Below, one piece after another: positions 1-8,366 of a stretch of 10,996 bases of DNA; position 1 is the stretch's first letter, and each line of letters begins with the position of its first letter. The notes beneath the pieces were generated by a model. The model saw only the letters and a list, made by a program, of their open reading frames with translations. It was not told the DNA's origin and did not search any database. The DNA is from Cylindrotheca closterium (taxonomy: Eukaryota > Bacillariophyta > Bacillariophyceae > Bacillariales > Bacillariaceae). Made by a program: the position numbers and the translations under genes. The DNA lies in NCBI GenBank assembly GCA_933822405.4, contig CAKOGP040002023.1, positions 1 through 10,996 on the forward strand, given 5' to 3'.

Positions 1-1106
1 GCTTGAATGGTATGCCCAACAATGAGGAACATTGCCCAGCACATTCCAAATGTTGAAATATCCATGTAGTGGAAAAGAGCAGGTAAAGCGACCGGAGATG
101 AAAAGTCGTACAGCGCTTGGTACCTTGGTTTTGGAAACACTGGCAGGATGATGTAAAATGCATTGAAGTCTTCTGGATTCCTTTTCATCTCTTGAATATT
201 TCTTGGCTCCAAGGAGCTAAGCGATGCATCATCATCTTCAGAATGATAAGGAATGCCAAAATTCTGCGATGTAGTGTGCAGTGGCAAAGGTATCGGTTCG
301 AAATCATTGTCATCGAAGATTGAGCCAAAGTTCTCATCGATTTGTTCTTGTTGGTCCAAGATTGTCCCATTGTAATAATCTGAAGCCATATGGTTGGAAC
401 TAGAAGGTACAGCTGATACAGGTGGCGTGTGTGGTTCCTCCGAACTGTCATTGTCACTTTCGTCTGAGCTGACGAAATGCGACGCGGGTGGAAGACGTAT
501 GAGCGCATATGTTGCTCGGTCAGCTATTTGAGACCGAACCGATTGGAATCCCTGACCAAAAACGGATGCATTCTCATCCAAATTTGTATGAGGTCGGTTC
601 CTAGCTGAAAGGGATTCACGAAGTACTGATTGCTCTCCATCTCGAAACAACGAGCCACGACCTCCGCTTGATATGCGCTTATTCTTTACTGTTTTCGCTT
701 TTTTCACTCTCTTCATTAGGGACACAGTCTCGGGGTCGTTGCGATTGAACTTAGGGTGCGAGTCTGAAAGCAATAGTTAGTATATGTCAGGTGAATTTGA
801 AGCTTCTGATAAGACAGAAGTTTTCAACTTACAAATCCCAGTATGACTTCCCGTTCTGATACAATCAAATCCATGGGCACACAACGCTCGAGTAAAGCTA
901 GAATACTTCCGAGTATTGAAATACTTGGGAAGCAATTCACTTTCGAACTCTTCTATATCATGTACTCTAAACGCCGTCCCATCGTTCATCCATGATGCGA
1001 TGTGCTCATGATCATTTTCTTTGCAGAATTTGAGTACGTTGTAGACTCTGCGAGGGAAGGAGATGTGACTGCTCGTGGTTTTAGCTTTGGGTTTGGTGTC
1101 TGCCAT
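1..1106 (-). CDS. Gene 1: HSF-type DNA-binding domain fused to a membrane domain, 5' part (cut by left edge)
   Basis: Predicted membrane-tethered HSF-like transcription factor. Join: exon 1 1106-833, exon 2 763 down to the window edge; 345 codons are visible and the frame is open throughout. Exon 1 gives the HSF fold (FPRRVYNVL near residue 18, SWMNDGTAF near 39, LLPKYF near 58, helix SSFTRALCAHGF 69-80). Splicing makes codon 92 a Tyr and continues YSHPKFNRNDP, which matches the final FyHPxFxRG strand of HSF domains. A basic cluster (KRVKKAK, from residue 109) looks like an NLS. An acidic linker with SSDESDNDSSEE and DDNDFEPIP, a juxtamembrane block (LPVFPKPRYQALYDF) and the start of membrane helix 1 (GMCWAMFLIVGHTIQ) follow. 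The start is MADTKPK, with an in-frame TAA two codons upstream and an AACAATGG context. The linker is closest to that of gene 4. The C-terminus lies outside the window. HSF assignment is firm; the membrane-tethered role is inferred. Confidence 0.9.
764..832 (-). other. Intron of gene 1 (69 bp, phase 1)
   Basis: Minus-strand GTAAGTTGAAAAC donor, TACTAAC branch-like site and TTGCTTTCAG acceptor. It splits a codon (T|AC) that becomes Tyr when spliced. Removal joins two open exons into a continuous HSF domain. Retention would end translation within the intron and leave a short product without linker or membrane part. Confidence 0.9.
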
Positions 1107-1882
1107 TGTTTATCTACCGCTAATATTCCATTTGAGCAGACAGTTGCTGGATGCATTCATTCATCCATTGGAGGCCGTCGCCTGACCGTCATCCATGGGG
1201 TTTGTGCCACAGCTTTCTTCTCTTCCTACGAACCGTATCATACATACACCTGTACGTGTACGTGTACGTGTGGCGGTACTGGTACGTGTACATTGTAAAT
1301 GTAGAAAGGAAGAACTTCGAACTACAGTATGTTCAACGTTCGACACGCATCCTTTTGTCCTCACCTACTTATGACAAACGGGACCCGAAAAGCTCAAATA
1401 TGATTCGACCCCGGATGTTTATCACAAAATGAGCTGCCCGCAGAAATAACCTCAACACGGAACCAAGTCACCAGCCACCAAATGTGGTTCTACTTCATGG
1501 CATTATTCGTAAGACTGAAGGGGGTCAGCGATATGAATGACGACATTTAGTAGGCTAGAGAGGTAAACTTTGATGTTATATATTTGTTGCAGCAGCTGCA
1601 AAAGTAGGGTCGACAGAACAATCGCATCACCACAGCCATGGAATATCCGGCCAACACTTGTTGAAACTGGTTCATTTGTTGAGATTCAATCTCCTAAAAG
1701 AATGACTGATAGTCCCCACTATTCGACAACACACATTTGCTCTCATGGTATGGCTGGAAATTGGGGCTTTTTCAACTTTGGCATCACTAGTACAACGAGT
1801 TGTGTGACACAATCGAATGTAGGAGCTTCATTCCTCCTTCGATGAATATTGAGGAGGGAACGAAGTTGCAGTGAATAGTCAA
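1107..1882. other. Spacer: 5' flank of gene 1 and 3' flank of gene 2
   Basis: This 776-base stretch has no supportable gene; the small open frames on either strand lack recognisable content. The part next to 1107 should hold the gene 1 promoter, but I see no clear TATA box. It carries the TACGTG repeats at 1252-1291. The part next to 1882 is the gene 2 3' flank. Around 1868-1885 it has the TTGCAGTGAATAGTCAACTA block, which recurs in altered form after gene 3 (about 6027-6043), after gene 4 and in the relic near 8083. This suggests a shared 3' untranslated region in the family. Confidence 0.6.
1252..1291. repeat. TACGTG tandem hexamers upstream of gene 1
   Basis: Three head-to-tail TACGTG units occupy about 1253-1270, with a fourth at 1282-1288 after a short interruption. 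The ACGTG core is the usual target of plant-type bZIP and bHLH factors, so this could be a regulatory cluster about 145-185 bases upstream of the gene 1 start. A simple-sequence origin is equally possible from sequence alone. Confidence 0.45.
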
Positions 1883-3557
1883 CTATTTGAATTTCTTGTC
1901 ATCATTCGGACCTACCAACCTTGCAGGAATTGAAAGCAACAATCTGTAGGATTCGCATGCGAACAATGGGGTAAGGTTCATGAAGAAGACTCCAGTCACC
2001 TTCAGATTTGCCATATCCGAATAATGCCCAAGACAAATACAGAAAGCTGAAACCATGTACCCCAAAAAGAGACATTTGATGATATCGGATAACCACCATT
2101 CTCCGTAGACGAATGGCCGGCCCTTTTGGCTGTGAAAGTGATGATAGTGTGACTTCAGACTCATCCCAAGGCTCGGAGAGTTGGATAACATAAAGGAAGT
2201 GGCCAGCATAACGCTCGACGATCCAAAGTATTCTGGAATCAATATCATAGCCGAGAGGAGAGATTGCACCCACAATATGTCCATGAACATGTGCTTCCCC
2301 AAACTAATCTTTGGATCCACAACCAAGTCCCCTGTATTCGGTCCATATGCCGTAAATAAGGATTGGATGGTGTGCCCAACAATGAGAAAAATTGCCCAGC
2401 ACATGCCAAATGAGGAAATATTCATGAAGTAAAAAACACCGGGTAGGGCGACTGGAGATGAATAGTCATACAGTGCTTGCCACCTTGGCTTTGGAAACAT
2501 TGGAAGCACATCGTAAAATGCATTCAAATCATCTGCCTTGTCTTCCATCTCCTGAATAGTTCTCGGCTCAATCGAACACAGAAATGCCTCATCTTCAGAA
2601 CGATATAGTGCGCCGGAGTTCTGCAATGAAGTGTGCGGTGACCAGGGTATCGGCTCAAAATCATCTTCCTCTGGAGCACGTGGGTCTTTCGGTGATAAGG
2701 GAATCGGTGCAAATTCATTATCGAGGATTGAACCAGAGTTATGAGTGTGGTCATGCTCGTCTTGTTGGTCCAATGTCATTATATTATAATCTGGAGCGAT
2801 ACGATAGGAACTAGAAGGCACAGCTGATGTCGATGCTGGTATCGGATTGTATGCTGACTGTTCACCCGCACTATTGTCATCGCCACTCTCGTCTGAACTG
2901 ATGAAATGTGCCCCTGGTGGAAGACGTATGAGCGCATTTGTTGTTCGATTAGCTATTTGAGACCGAACCGTTTGGTACAGCTGACCCAAGACTGATGCAT
3001 TATCATGTTTAGTCCTGAGCGATTCGGTATTATCCAGAAGAGATGGAAACATAATTGATCGGTTTCCATCTCGCAATATTAAGCCGTGGCTTCCATTTGA
3101 TAGCTTGTTCAATGCTTTCACATTACTGGTTCTCTTCACTCTCTTTATCATAGATGGAGCCGCGGGGTCGTTGCGATTAAACTTAGGGTGCGAGTCTGTA
3201 TGTGATTCGAATATGTCAGTGGAATAATACCGTCGAAAGATGAAACCTACGATTGACAAAAGTTTTCAACTTACAAATCCCAGTTTGTCTTCCCGTTCTA
3301 ACGCAATCGAATCCATGAGCACACAAGGCTCGAGTAAAGCTAGCATACTTCTGAGTATTGAAATACTTGGGAAGCATTTCACGTTCAAACTGTTCCAAAT
3401 CGTGTACTTTCAGGGCTGTCCCATCGTTCATCCATGAAACTATGTGTTCCTGATGGTTCTCTTCACAGAGATTCAGCACGTTGTAGACTTTTTGAGGGAA
3501 AGAAAGACGACTGCTGGCCGTTTTAGTAGCTTTTGGTTTGGTCTCTGCCATTCTCAT
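1883..3557 (-). CDS. Gene 2: HSF-type DNA-binding domain fused to a four-helix membrane domain (complete)
   Basis: Complete copy, join exon 1 3557-3275 and exon 2 3195-1883: 1596 bases, 531 aa (529 aa if the second Met at 3551 starts). Probable ER-membrane HSF-like regulator. HSF domain about 19-105: FPQKVYNVL, SWMNDGTAL, MLPKYF, recognition helix ASFTRALCAHGF 72-83 (Arg76 is the family's DNA-contact Arg), then YSHPKF 95-100. NLS-like KRVKR 112-116. Conserved predicted helix and loop 162-189 (LGQLYQTVRSQI, then ALIRLPPG). Acidic SSDESGDD 194-201. Two copies of a Ser-Pro motif, FAPIPLSP about 256-263 and FEPIPWSP 274-281. Juxtamembrane block 319-338. Predicted membrane helices about 356-377, 405-431, 464-484 and 494-515. 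C-terminal KKFK fits a di-lysine ER signal. No leucine-heptad HR-A/B oligomerisation region is seen. Unlike most copies it has FVYGEWW rather than FVHGEWW. The membrane domain is not one I recognise. Confidence 0.93.
3196..3274 (-). other. Intron of gene 2 (79 bp, phase 1)
   Basis: GTAAGTTGAAAAC donor as in gene 1, CACTGAC as the likely branch region and CATACAG acceptor. It sits at exactly the same codon as the introns of genes 1, 3 and 4. Reading through the intron in the downstream frame is open, so an ATG-to-stop scan wrongly extends exon 2 upstream to 3259. Confidence 0.9.
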
Positions 3558-3716
3558 TATAAAGTGTAAATGGGGAATATGGTTTGTGCTGCTGTGTAAT
3601 ATTCATCATCCACCTATCAAAATTGACTTGTAATCCTGAACAGAAGTTTCACTGCAGGATGTCAACGCATAGTTTCAACTTGAAGTGGAATTCAATATTC
3701 CATGGAGTTCGCCCGA
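3558..3716. promoter_or_regulatory. 5' flank of gene 2
   Basis: Short region between the gene 2 start and the inverted-repeat element. A TATAAT-like stretch at 3558-3565 lies too close to the first ATG to be an ordinary TATA box unless translation begins at 3551. One GAAgtTTC dyad (3643-3650) resembles half of a heat-shock element, but a full alternating triplet is absent. Confidence 0.3.
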
Positions 3717-3940
3717 ATGAGGCAGTGGGAATTCCCCCTTTTCAATTTATTTCATCCCCGCGATATTTAACGCGATTTGGAAGAGTTTTTTGCCAAAAAT
3801 TCCCACAACTACTGTACGTGTACCGGTAGTTGTATGAATCGGAAAAAATAGTTGTGTGAAATTCCTACAAGGAATTTCCCTCAACTAGTTGTGGGAATTT
3901 CTGTTGCTTAGCTGTTCGTTATTTTTGCCTTAAATGTATC

Positions 3941-3971
3941 ATGAAATATCGGCTCATATCTCATATTTCAT
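3941..3971. repeat. Small hairpin ATGAAATAT/ATATTTCAT
   Basis: A 9-base perfect inverted repeat around a 13-base loop. The word CATGAAATATCG occurs again directly at 4040-4051. It lies within the left arm of the putative element. No function is evident. Confidence 0.4.
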
Positions 3972-4113
3972 AAATGGGGTTGGGTATTTTTGAAAACCGC
4001 CGTATTTTTCGTACCACCTCTACGTGTCGGTAGCTTTCCTCATGAAATATCGCGAGATATGAATATGACGGAGGGCAGACCATTAGTTTTTGAAAATAAA
4101 AAATAAAGCACTT

Positions 4114-4377
4114 CTAACCCGGATATGTCGCTAGCTCTTTTGTCGTGGGAGCTGGACTGGTCTGAAGCATTTTGTAATATGTGTCATTGTTTTGCATCGA
4201 CATCATATCAGCTTCAAGCTTGCAGACAAAAGCCAAGGAAAACAAACAAGCAGCACCACAACAGTTGCGACCTAGTGAGATAAAGATGACGACACGACAG
4301 GCGCCTGAAGCGAGAGCGGCAGACTCCAGCGCAACAAGCAGCACAACAAGCAGAGAATGGATCATCAGCTTCAACAA
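4114..4377 (-). CDS. Doubtful small open frame with a signal-peptide-like start (87 aa)
   Basis: The frame encodes MLKLMIHSLLVVLLVALES, then ALASG, which looks like a secretory signal peptide with a cleavage site near residue 25. Several Cys follow (including CC at about 38-39). The local stretch is more GC-rich than its surroundings. Against it: a 116-codon frame overlaps it on the other strand (4181-4531), there is no recognisable family, and it lies inside the putative insertion. I treat it as a possible chance frame. Confidence 0.15.
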   Translation of the reverse strand: MLKLMIHSLLVVLLVALESAALASGACRVVIFISLGRNCCGAACLFSLAFVCKLEADMMSMQNNDTYYKMLQTSPAPTTKELATYPG

Positions 4378-5732
4378 TACGCCAGCATTGTGGATTCGGA
4401 GTCAGGATTTTTGTTGTGAGAGACATGCAATCGATCGAGAGGTCCTATGGATCGATAGAAGCGCAACCACTCCCAACTTCGCGCTTGTTGAAAGTGGTTT
4501 TAACAACTTGATCGCATCATATTGTGATTGAATCGACATCATCCTGGAAAGGTCAATCAAGGCATGAGAGAACAGTCAAATCTACCAGTTGAGATTATCG
4601 CTGCGATTCTAGTGAAGTATACACTTCTCTGAGGCTTGCGACAACTAGCCTGTGCAATTTGCTGATTATCTGGACCTGAAGCATCAATCGGCTTGTTGTT
4701 TGGGAAGAAACATAAAGGGCGAACGCAAGGCTCGATTTCATCGCAAATATACTACGTGTGTATGCAACGATCGAAGACACAATAATCAACATTTGTTGGG
4801 AAAGATTAAAAAACAACAACAAACGCAGAATCCCGACTGGGCTCCGTTGTGACCAATTTTTTTTCCAGGTCAGTGTTTTGAACGAAGCTGTCTACTATCG
4901 TATAGAAAGACGCTTGCAGAGCTCTTTGTGAAAAAAATTCTGACGAGAGAATAGAATAGAACAAATGAGGACTTGATTCCGCCAATGCGGAGACAATGAC
5001 TTGACTTAAACAATGACAAGACGACACTCAAACTGGATACTACTGTTGAAGACAAACATTATAGTCAATAGAGAATCTAGCTAGAAGCTTGAAAAATACG
5101 TTCTACTGTTATATGTTTCCATCACCATGTAGCGCTAGTCATTCCGGTTGGCCAATATACTGTCACATTCTCTAGGAAGGCTAGAACTTGTTCAACTGGA
5201 GCTGCAGTGGTTTGGTTAGGTTGCATCCATTCTGGAAAAGCAGGTTTGCGGATGAGATTGCAAGTCGCAGGTATGGAATGTTTCTAGCTTGCTTATTCTT
5301 TATATTTGATGATCCAGGACCATCCAATGTACCGGTAGAACTGGATCTGCCTGATTATTATTAAGCACTGGTGCTTGGCAAGTCTCTCATATCCCCTGGA
5401 ACTCTCCCCTCATATATATTTTGATTTGCTTTTTGAAAGAAAATAGCCCGGATTTGGTTCCAGCTGACGACATGTACACGTACGTAGAAGCTGGTAGTCG
5501 TGAGATGATTTGCAAACCCCATTTATCCGATATGTGCCGGAAATTGGGAAACATCCCGGTGGTTTTCTGTGTAGAAATGACAGTTTTCCCACAACTGTTG
5601 AGGGAATTCCCACAACTAGCTAGTTGTGGGAAGCAAAATTGAAAAATTGAGTTCGAGTAGTGGGAAAAATTGAGCTGTGGGAAAATCTCGCAACTACGAG
5701 GGGAGAAATCCGGGGATTCCCACTGCCTCAAT

Positions 5733-6042
5733 CCCAAAACACCTTGAAACTGATTATTTTTCCAAATTTTAACTTATATATGCCGAGCTTTTCAATCTGC
5801 GTGTTTTTTTCTGAACTGGCGGAAAAAGCAACAGTGTCATGCTCTGATTATCCGGAAAAAGGCCCGCGAGTCCCCCACTTTTTTAAAAAGACGATGTACA
5901 GTATAGTGTAGCTTCTGTAACACGAGGAGATGAAACTGTTTTATAGGAACTACAATGGCAAAAAAATACGAATGGAAGAATCAGGCCGTAGTAGGTTGTT
6001 ATTCGGGCAGTCTTGCGGAGGAAATTTGCAGTAAATAGTCAA
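5733..6042. other. 3' flank of gene 3
   Basis: No gene seen. The part next to 6042 shares the TTGCAGTAAATAGTCAA block with the gene 2 3' flank. A loosely similar stretch, TGTTTTATA followed by AAAATACG, occurs near 5938-5970 and again near 8210-8240 downstream of gene 4, consistent with homologous 3' untranslated and downstream DNA. Confidence 0.45.
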
Positions 6043-7596
6043 TTAGATATGCTTCTTATGGCCATTCTGGTCTTCCAATCTTGCAGGAAGTGAAAGCAAC
6101 AACCTGTACGATTCGCATGCGAATAATGGTGTCAGGTTCATGAAGAAAACTCCAGTCACCTTCAAATTCGAGATATCCGTATAATGCCCGAGGCAAATGC
6201 AGAGAAACGCAATCAAGTACCCCCAAAAGATCAGCCTCGCGACATCTGCGATCCACCATTCTCCATGAACAAAAGGCACAACCTTTTGGCTTTTCATGTG
6301 ATAGTGCGACTTTAGACAAATCACAAGGTAGAGCGGTTGTCCGCTGGCAAAGATCATGGCCGCCATAACACTTGAAGATCCAAAGTAATCTGGAACCAAC
6401 ATCATCGCCGAGAGGAGAGAATGGGTCCACATGATGTCCATGAAAATATGCTTCAGCATGCTGATCTCCGGACTCAAAACCAAAATTCCTGTATTTGGTC
6501 CAAAATCAGTATATAAGGATTGTATGGTGTGCCCAACAATGAGAAAGGTTGCCCAGCACATTCCAAACGTTGAAATATCCGTGAAATAGAAAAGAGCAGG
6601 TAAAGAGAACTGAGATGAATAGTCGTACAACGCTTGGTACCTTGGTTTTGGAAACGCTGGTAGGATGTTGTAAAATGCATTCAAATCGTCTGGATTTCTT
6701 TTCATCTCCTGAATACTTCGTGGCTCCATTGGACTTGGCGATGCCTCATCTTTGGAACGATCAGCACGTACATCGGAAGTCTGCGTTGAAGTGTGCGGTG
6801 ACCAGGGTATCGGCTCAAAATCATCTTCTTCATACCCCTCTAAATCGTTTGTGGAATGGTAAGAACTAAACCTCGCAGCTAATTCTGATTGTGATTGTTC
6901 ACCCGTGGTACTGTCATCGCCACTTTCGTCTGAACTGACCAAATGTGTCCCTGGTGGAAGGCGTATGAGCGCATGTGTTGTTCGATCAGCTATTGCAGAC
7001 CGCGTCCTTTGATACAGCTGAGCCAAACCTGATGCGTTATCATCTTCAGTCATGAGCGATTGGGTGTTGTCTAGAAGAGATGGACACATAATTGATCGGT
7101 TTTCATCATCTCGCAAGTAGTAAGCCGTGACTTCCATTTGATAGCTTAGCCTTCGCATTGTTCGTTTTCTTCACTCTCTTGATCATAGACGAAGCCGCGG
7201 GGTCGTTACGATTAAACTTGGGGTGGGAATCTGCAAAGTAGTTGTTAGAGAACTTGCCTGAGGAAGTTGAAGCTTTCGAAATGAATCTTACGACAAAGAA
7301 TTTTTCAACTTACAAATACCAGTTTGTCTCCCCGTTCTGACACAGTCAAATCCATAGGCACACAATGTTCGAGTAAAGCTAGCATACTTCTGAGTGTTGA
7401 AGTACTTGGGAAGCAATTCACGTTCAAACTCTACTACATCATGTACTCTAAACGCCGTCCCATCATTCATCCATGATGCGATATGTTCCTGATCATTCTC
7501 TTCACAGAGTTTCAATACATTGTAGACTCTCTGAGGAAAAGAAGGACGAGCGCTGGTCGTTTTAGTAGTCTTTGGTTTGGTAATTGTCGTGGTCAT
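6043..7596 (-). pseudogene. Gene 3: HSF-membrane fusion copy with a +1 frameshift in exon 2
   Basis: Exon 1 7596-7314 encodes an intact HSF domain start (94 codons; FPQRVYNVL, MNDGTAF, LLPKYF, ASFTRTLCAYGF). Exon 2 begins at 7230 and continues YSHPKFNRNDPAASSMIKRVKK in frame. One extra base near 7115-7120 (CTACTTGCGAG against ATATTGCGAG in gene 2) shifts the frame to a TGA at 7108-7106, giving a 135-aa product with DNA-binding domain and NLS only. Past the shift, the linker and membrane domain stay open for more than 350 codons in the other frame, ending in KKHI at 6043. This copy also lacks about 45 linker residues present in gene 2, but keeps DDFEPIPWSP. Options are a recent pseudogene, a sequencing or assembly error, or a copy now making a soluble short factor. 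The good state of the downstream frame favours a recent or artefactual change. Confidence 0.65.
7231..7313 (-). other. Intron of gene 3 (83 bp, phase 1)
   Basis: GTAAGTTGAAAAA donor, CTCTAAC branch-like site and ACTTTGCAG acceptor at the same codon as in the sister genes. An upstream CCTCAG could serve as an alternative acceptor; it would add exactly nine codons and so would not repair the downstream frameshift. Confidence 0.88.
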
Positions 7597-7792
7597 CTTT
7601 CAAACAGGTCTGAATGGTAACTCATCTATGCGGGAGAGTAGTAGTTCCAGCTGATGATGATGATAAGTCCAGCGTCACAGTTCCGCTTCGAACATGTTTA
7701 AATGTTCTGTGAAAACGAATGATTCGATTCTATGTCTGGGGAAGGATATTCAATATTATATATATGGCGTCATCTAATTCTGGGGATATTCG

Positions 7793-7819
7793 TATATATA
7801 TATATATATATATATATAA
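7793..7819. repeat. (TA)n microsatellite
   Basis: Uninterrupted TA dinucleotides over 27 bases, about 200 bases upstream of the gene 3 start. Length polymorphism would be expected. Confidence 0.95.
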
Positions 7820-7855
7820 TATGAAATCTCCCAGCCAGCCGCGCTTTTTGCCCCA

Positions 7856-7989
7856 GTACACGTGTATTTTATCATTATCGGACTGCATACCGGTACAATT
7901 TTCCCATCCACTTTTTTATTTTTCAAGCAATTTAAGAAGGAAGATGATCGAAACTGTACCGGTACACGTGTACTGCGCATACCGGTATG
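7856..7989. promoter_or_regulatory. Cluster of CACGTG and TACCGGTA palindromes upstream of gene 3
   Basis: Five palindromic words in 134 bases: GTACACGTGTA at 7856-7866, TACCGGTA at 7888-7895, GTACCGGTAC at 7956-7965 overlapping GTACACGTGTAC at 7962-7973, and CATACCGGTATG at 7978-7989. CACGTG is the G-box/E-box core bound by bHLH and bZIP dimers; ACCGGT has no binder I can name. The cluster lies 260-390 bases upstream of the gene 3 start. It may be a control region, but function is inferred only from density and symmetry. Confidence 0.4.
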
Positions 7990-8065
7990 AATGTGTCCAA
8001 AACATTTTGTGTGAGCAGTCGATTGATTGATTCGTTCTTTCGAGAAACATCACAATGCGAAGGAG

Positions 8066-8177
8066 AGGAGGAGTTGCTTGTTTCAGTGAATGATCAACTA
8101 TTTCCTCTCTTGCTTCACCATCATTCTGATATTTCATTCTTGCTTCATGGGAGATCGAAAGCAGCAATCTCAGGATT
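8066..8177 (-). pseudogene. Relic: decayed C-terminal end and 3' flank of a further array copy
   Basis: On the plus strand this aligns with the 3' end of gene 2 (about 1850-1953): CAGTGAATGATCAACTATTT against CAGTGAATAGTCAACTATTT, then TCACCATCATTC against TGTCATCATTC, then TCGAAAGCAGCAATCT against TTGAAAGCAACAATCT. In translation, LLLSISHEAR..YQNDG is recognisable against LLLSIPARL..PNDD, but the stop and the KKxx end are lost. Similarity fades on both sides, so only the last 25 or so codons and the following flank remain. Confidence 0.55.
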
Positions 8178-8366
8178 TACAGAAGAAACGTGGCTGCCAG
8201 AGTAATGTTTTATAAAAAATGAGAGCTTATCCCTAAAAATACGCGTAGTGCCATTTTTCCAGAATTCTCAATAGATAAATTGGTGGCCCTTTCGGCAGTT
8301 ATGATGATTGCAAGGCTGCTTTCTTAGGAACGTTGAGGCTGAAATAAGGTTGCAGTTAAGTTGCGT
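8178..8366. other. 3' flank of gene 4
   Basis: Short AT-rich spacer with no gene seen. It ends in a TTGCAGTTAAG block matching the other copies' 3' flanks. Confidence 0.4.

Larger units (their letters stand above)
3717..5732. mobile_element. Putative non-coding insertion with diverged inverted ends (about 2 kb)
   Basis: The left end (TGAGGCAGTGGGAATTCCCC, from 3718) recurs inverted at the right end (GGGGATTCCCACTGCCTCA, ending 5730). Further matching words occur inward in the same order on opposite strands: TTCCCACAACTA, then TCCCTCAAC..AGTTGTGGGAA, then ATAAATGGGGTT, then TACCA..TTCTACGT. This gives inverted ends of roughly 250-300 bases. No transposase is visible and I see no target-site duplication. 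Its presence explains why this spacer is about 2 kb longer than the others. The interior (about 4040-5470) holds only short unrecognised open frames. It could be an old foldback or MITE-like element, or a non-autonomous derivative of a DNA transposon. Confidence 0.4.
7597..8065. other. 5' flank of gene 3
   Basis: No gene is supportable here. The stretch holds a short ATG/GATGAT-rich region, a (TA)n microsatellite and a group of CACGTG and ACCGGT palindromes, listed separately. No clear TATA box stands near the gene 3 start. Confidence 0.5.

Noticed and set aside
185..508. Minus-strand open frame of 107 codons
   Set aside because: It is an out-of-frame shadow of gene 1 exon 2; the real frame is open across the same bases and encodes the conserved linker.
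1310..1345. Possible heat-shock element upstream of gene 1 (GAAGAACTTCGAAC)
   Set aside because: The GAA and TTC units are separated by one or no bases instead of two.
3196..3259. Extension of the gene 2 membrane-domain frame upstream with its own ATG at 3259
   Set aside because: These codons are intron sequence that happens to be open; the CAG acceptor and the restored HSF strand YSHPKF show that exon 2 begins at 3195.
4181..4531. Plus-strand 116-codon open frame
   Set aside because: There is no recognisable motif, it lies inside the putative insertion, overlaps an opposite frame and has no supported promoter or splice context.
7680..7735. Possible heat-shock element upstream of gene 3 (several GAA and TTC words)
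   Set aside because: The spacing does not fit alternating nGAAnnTTCnnGAAn units, so it is likely chance in AT-rich DNA.
7719..8030. Plus-strand 103-codon frame through the TA repeat
   Set aside because: It is largely made of (TA)n-encoded Ile-Tyr repeats and promoter palindromes; no coding signal.
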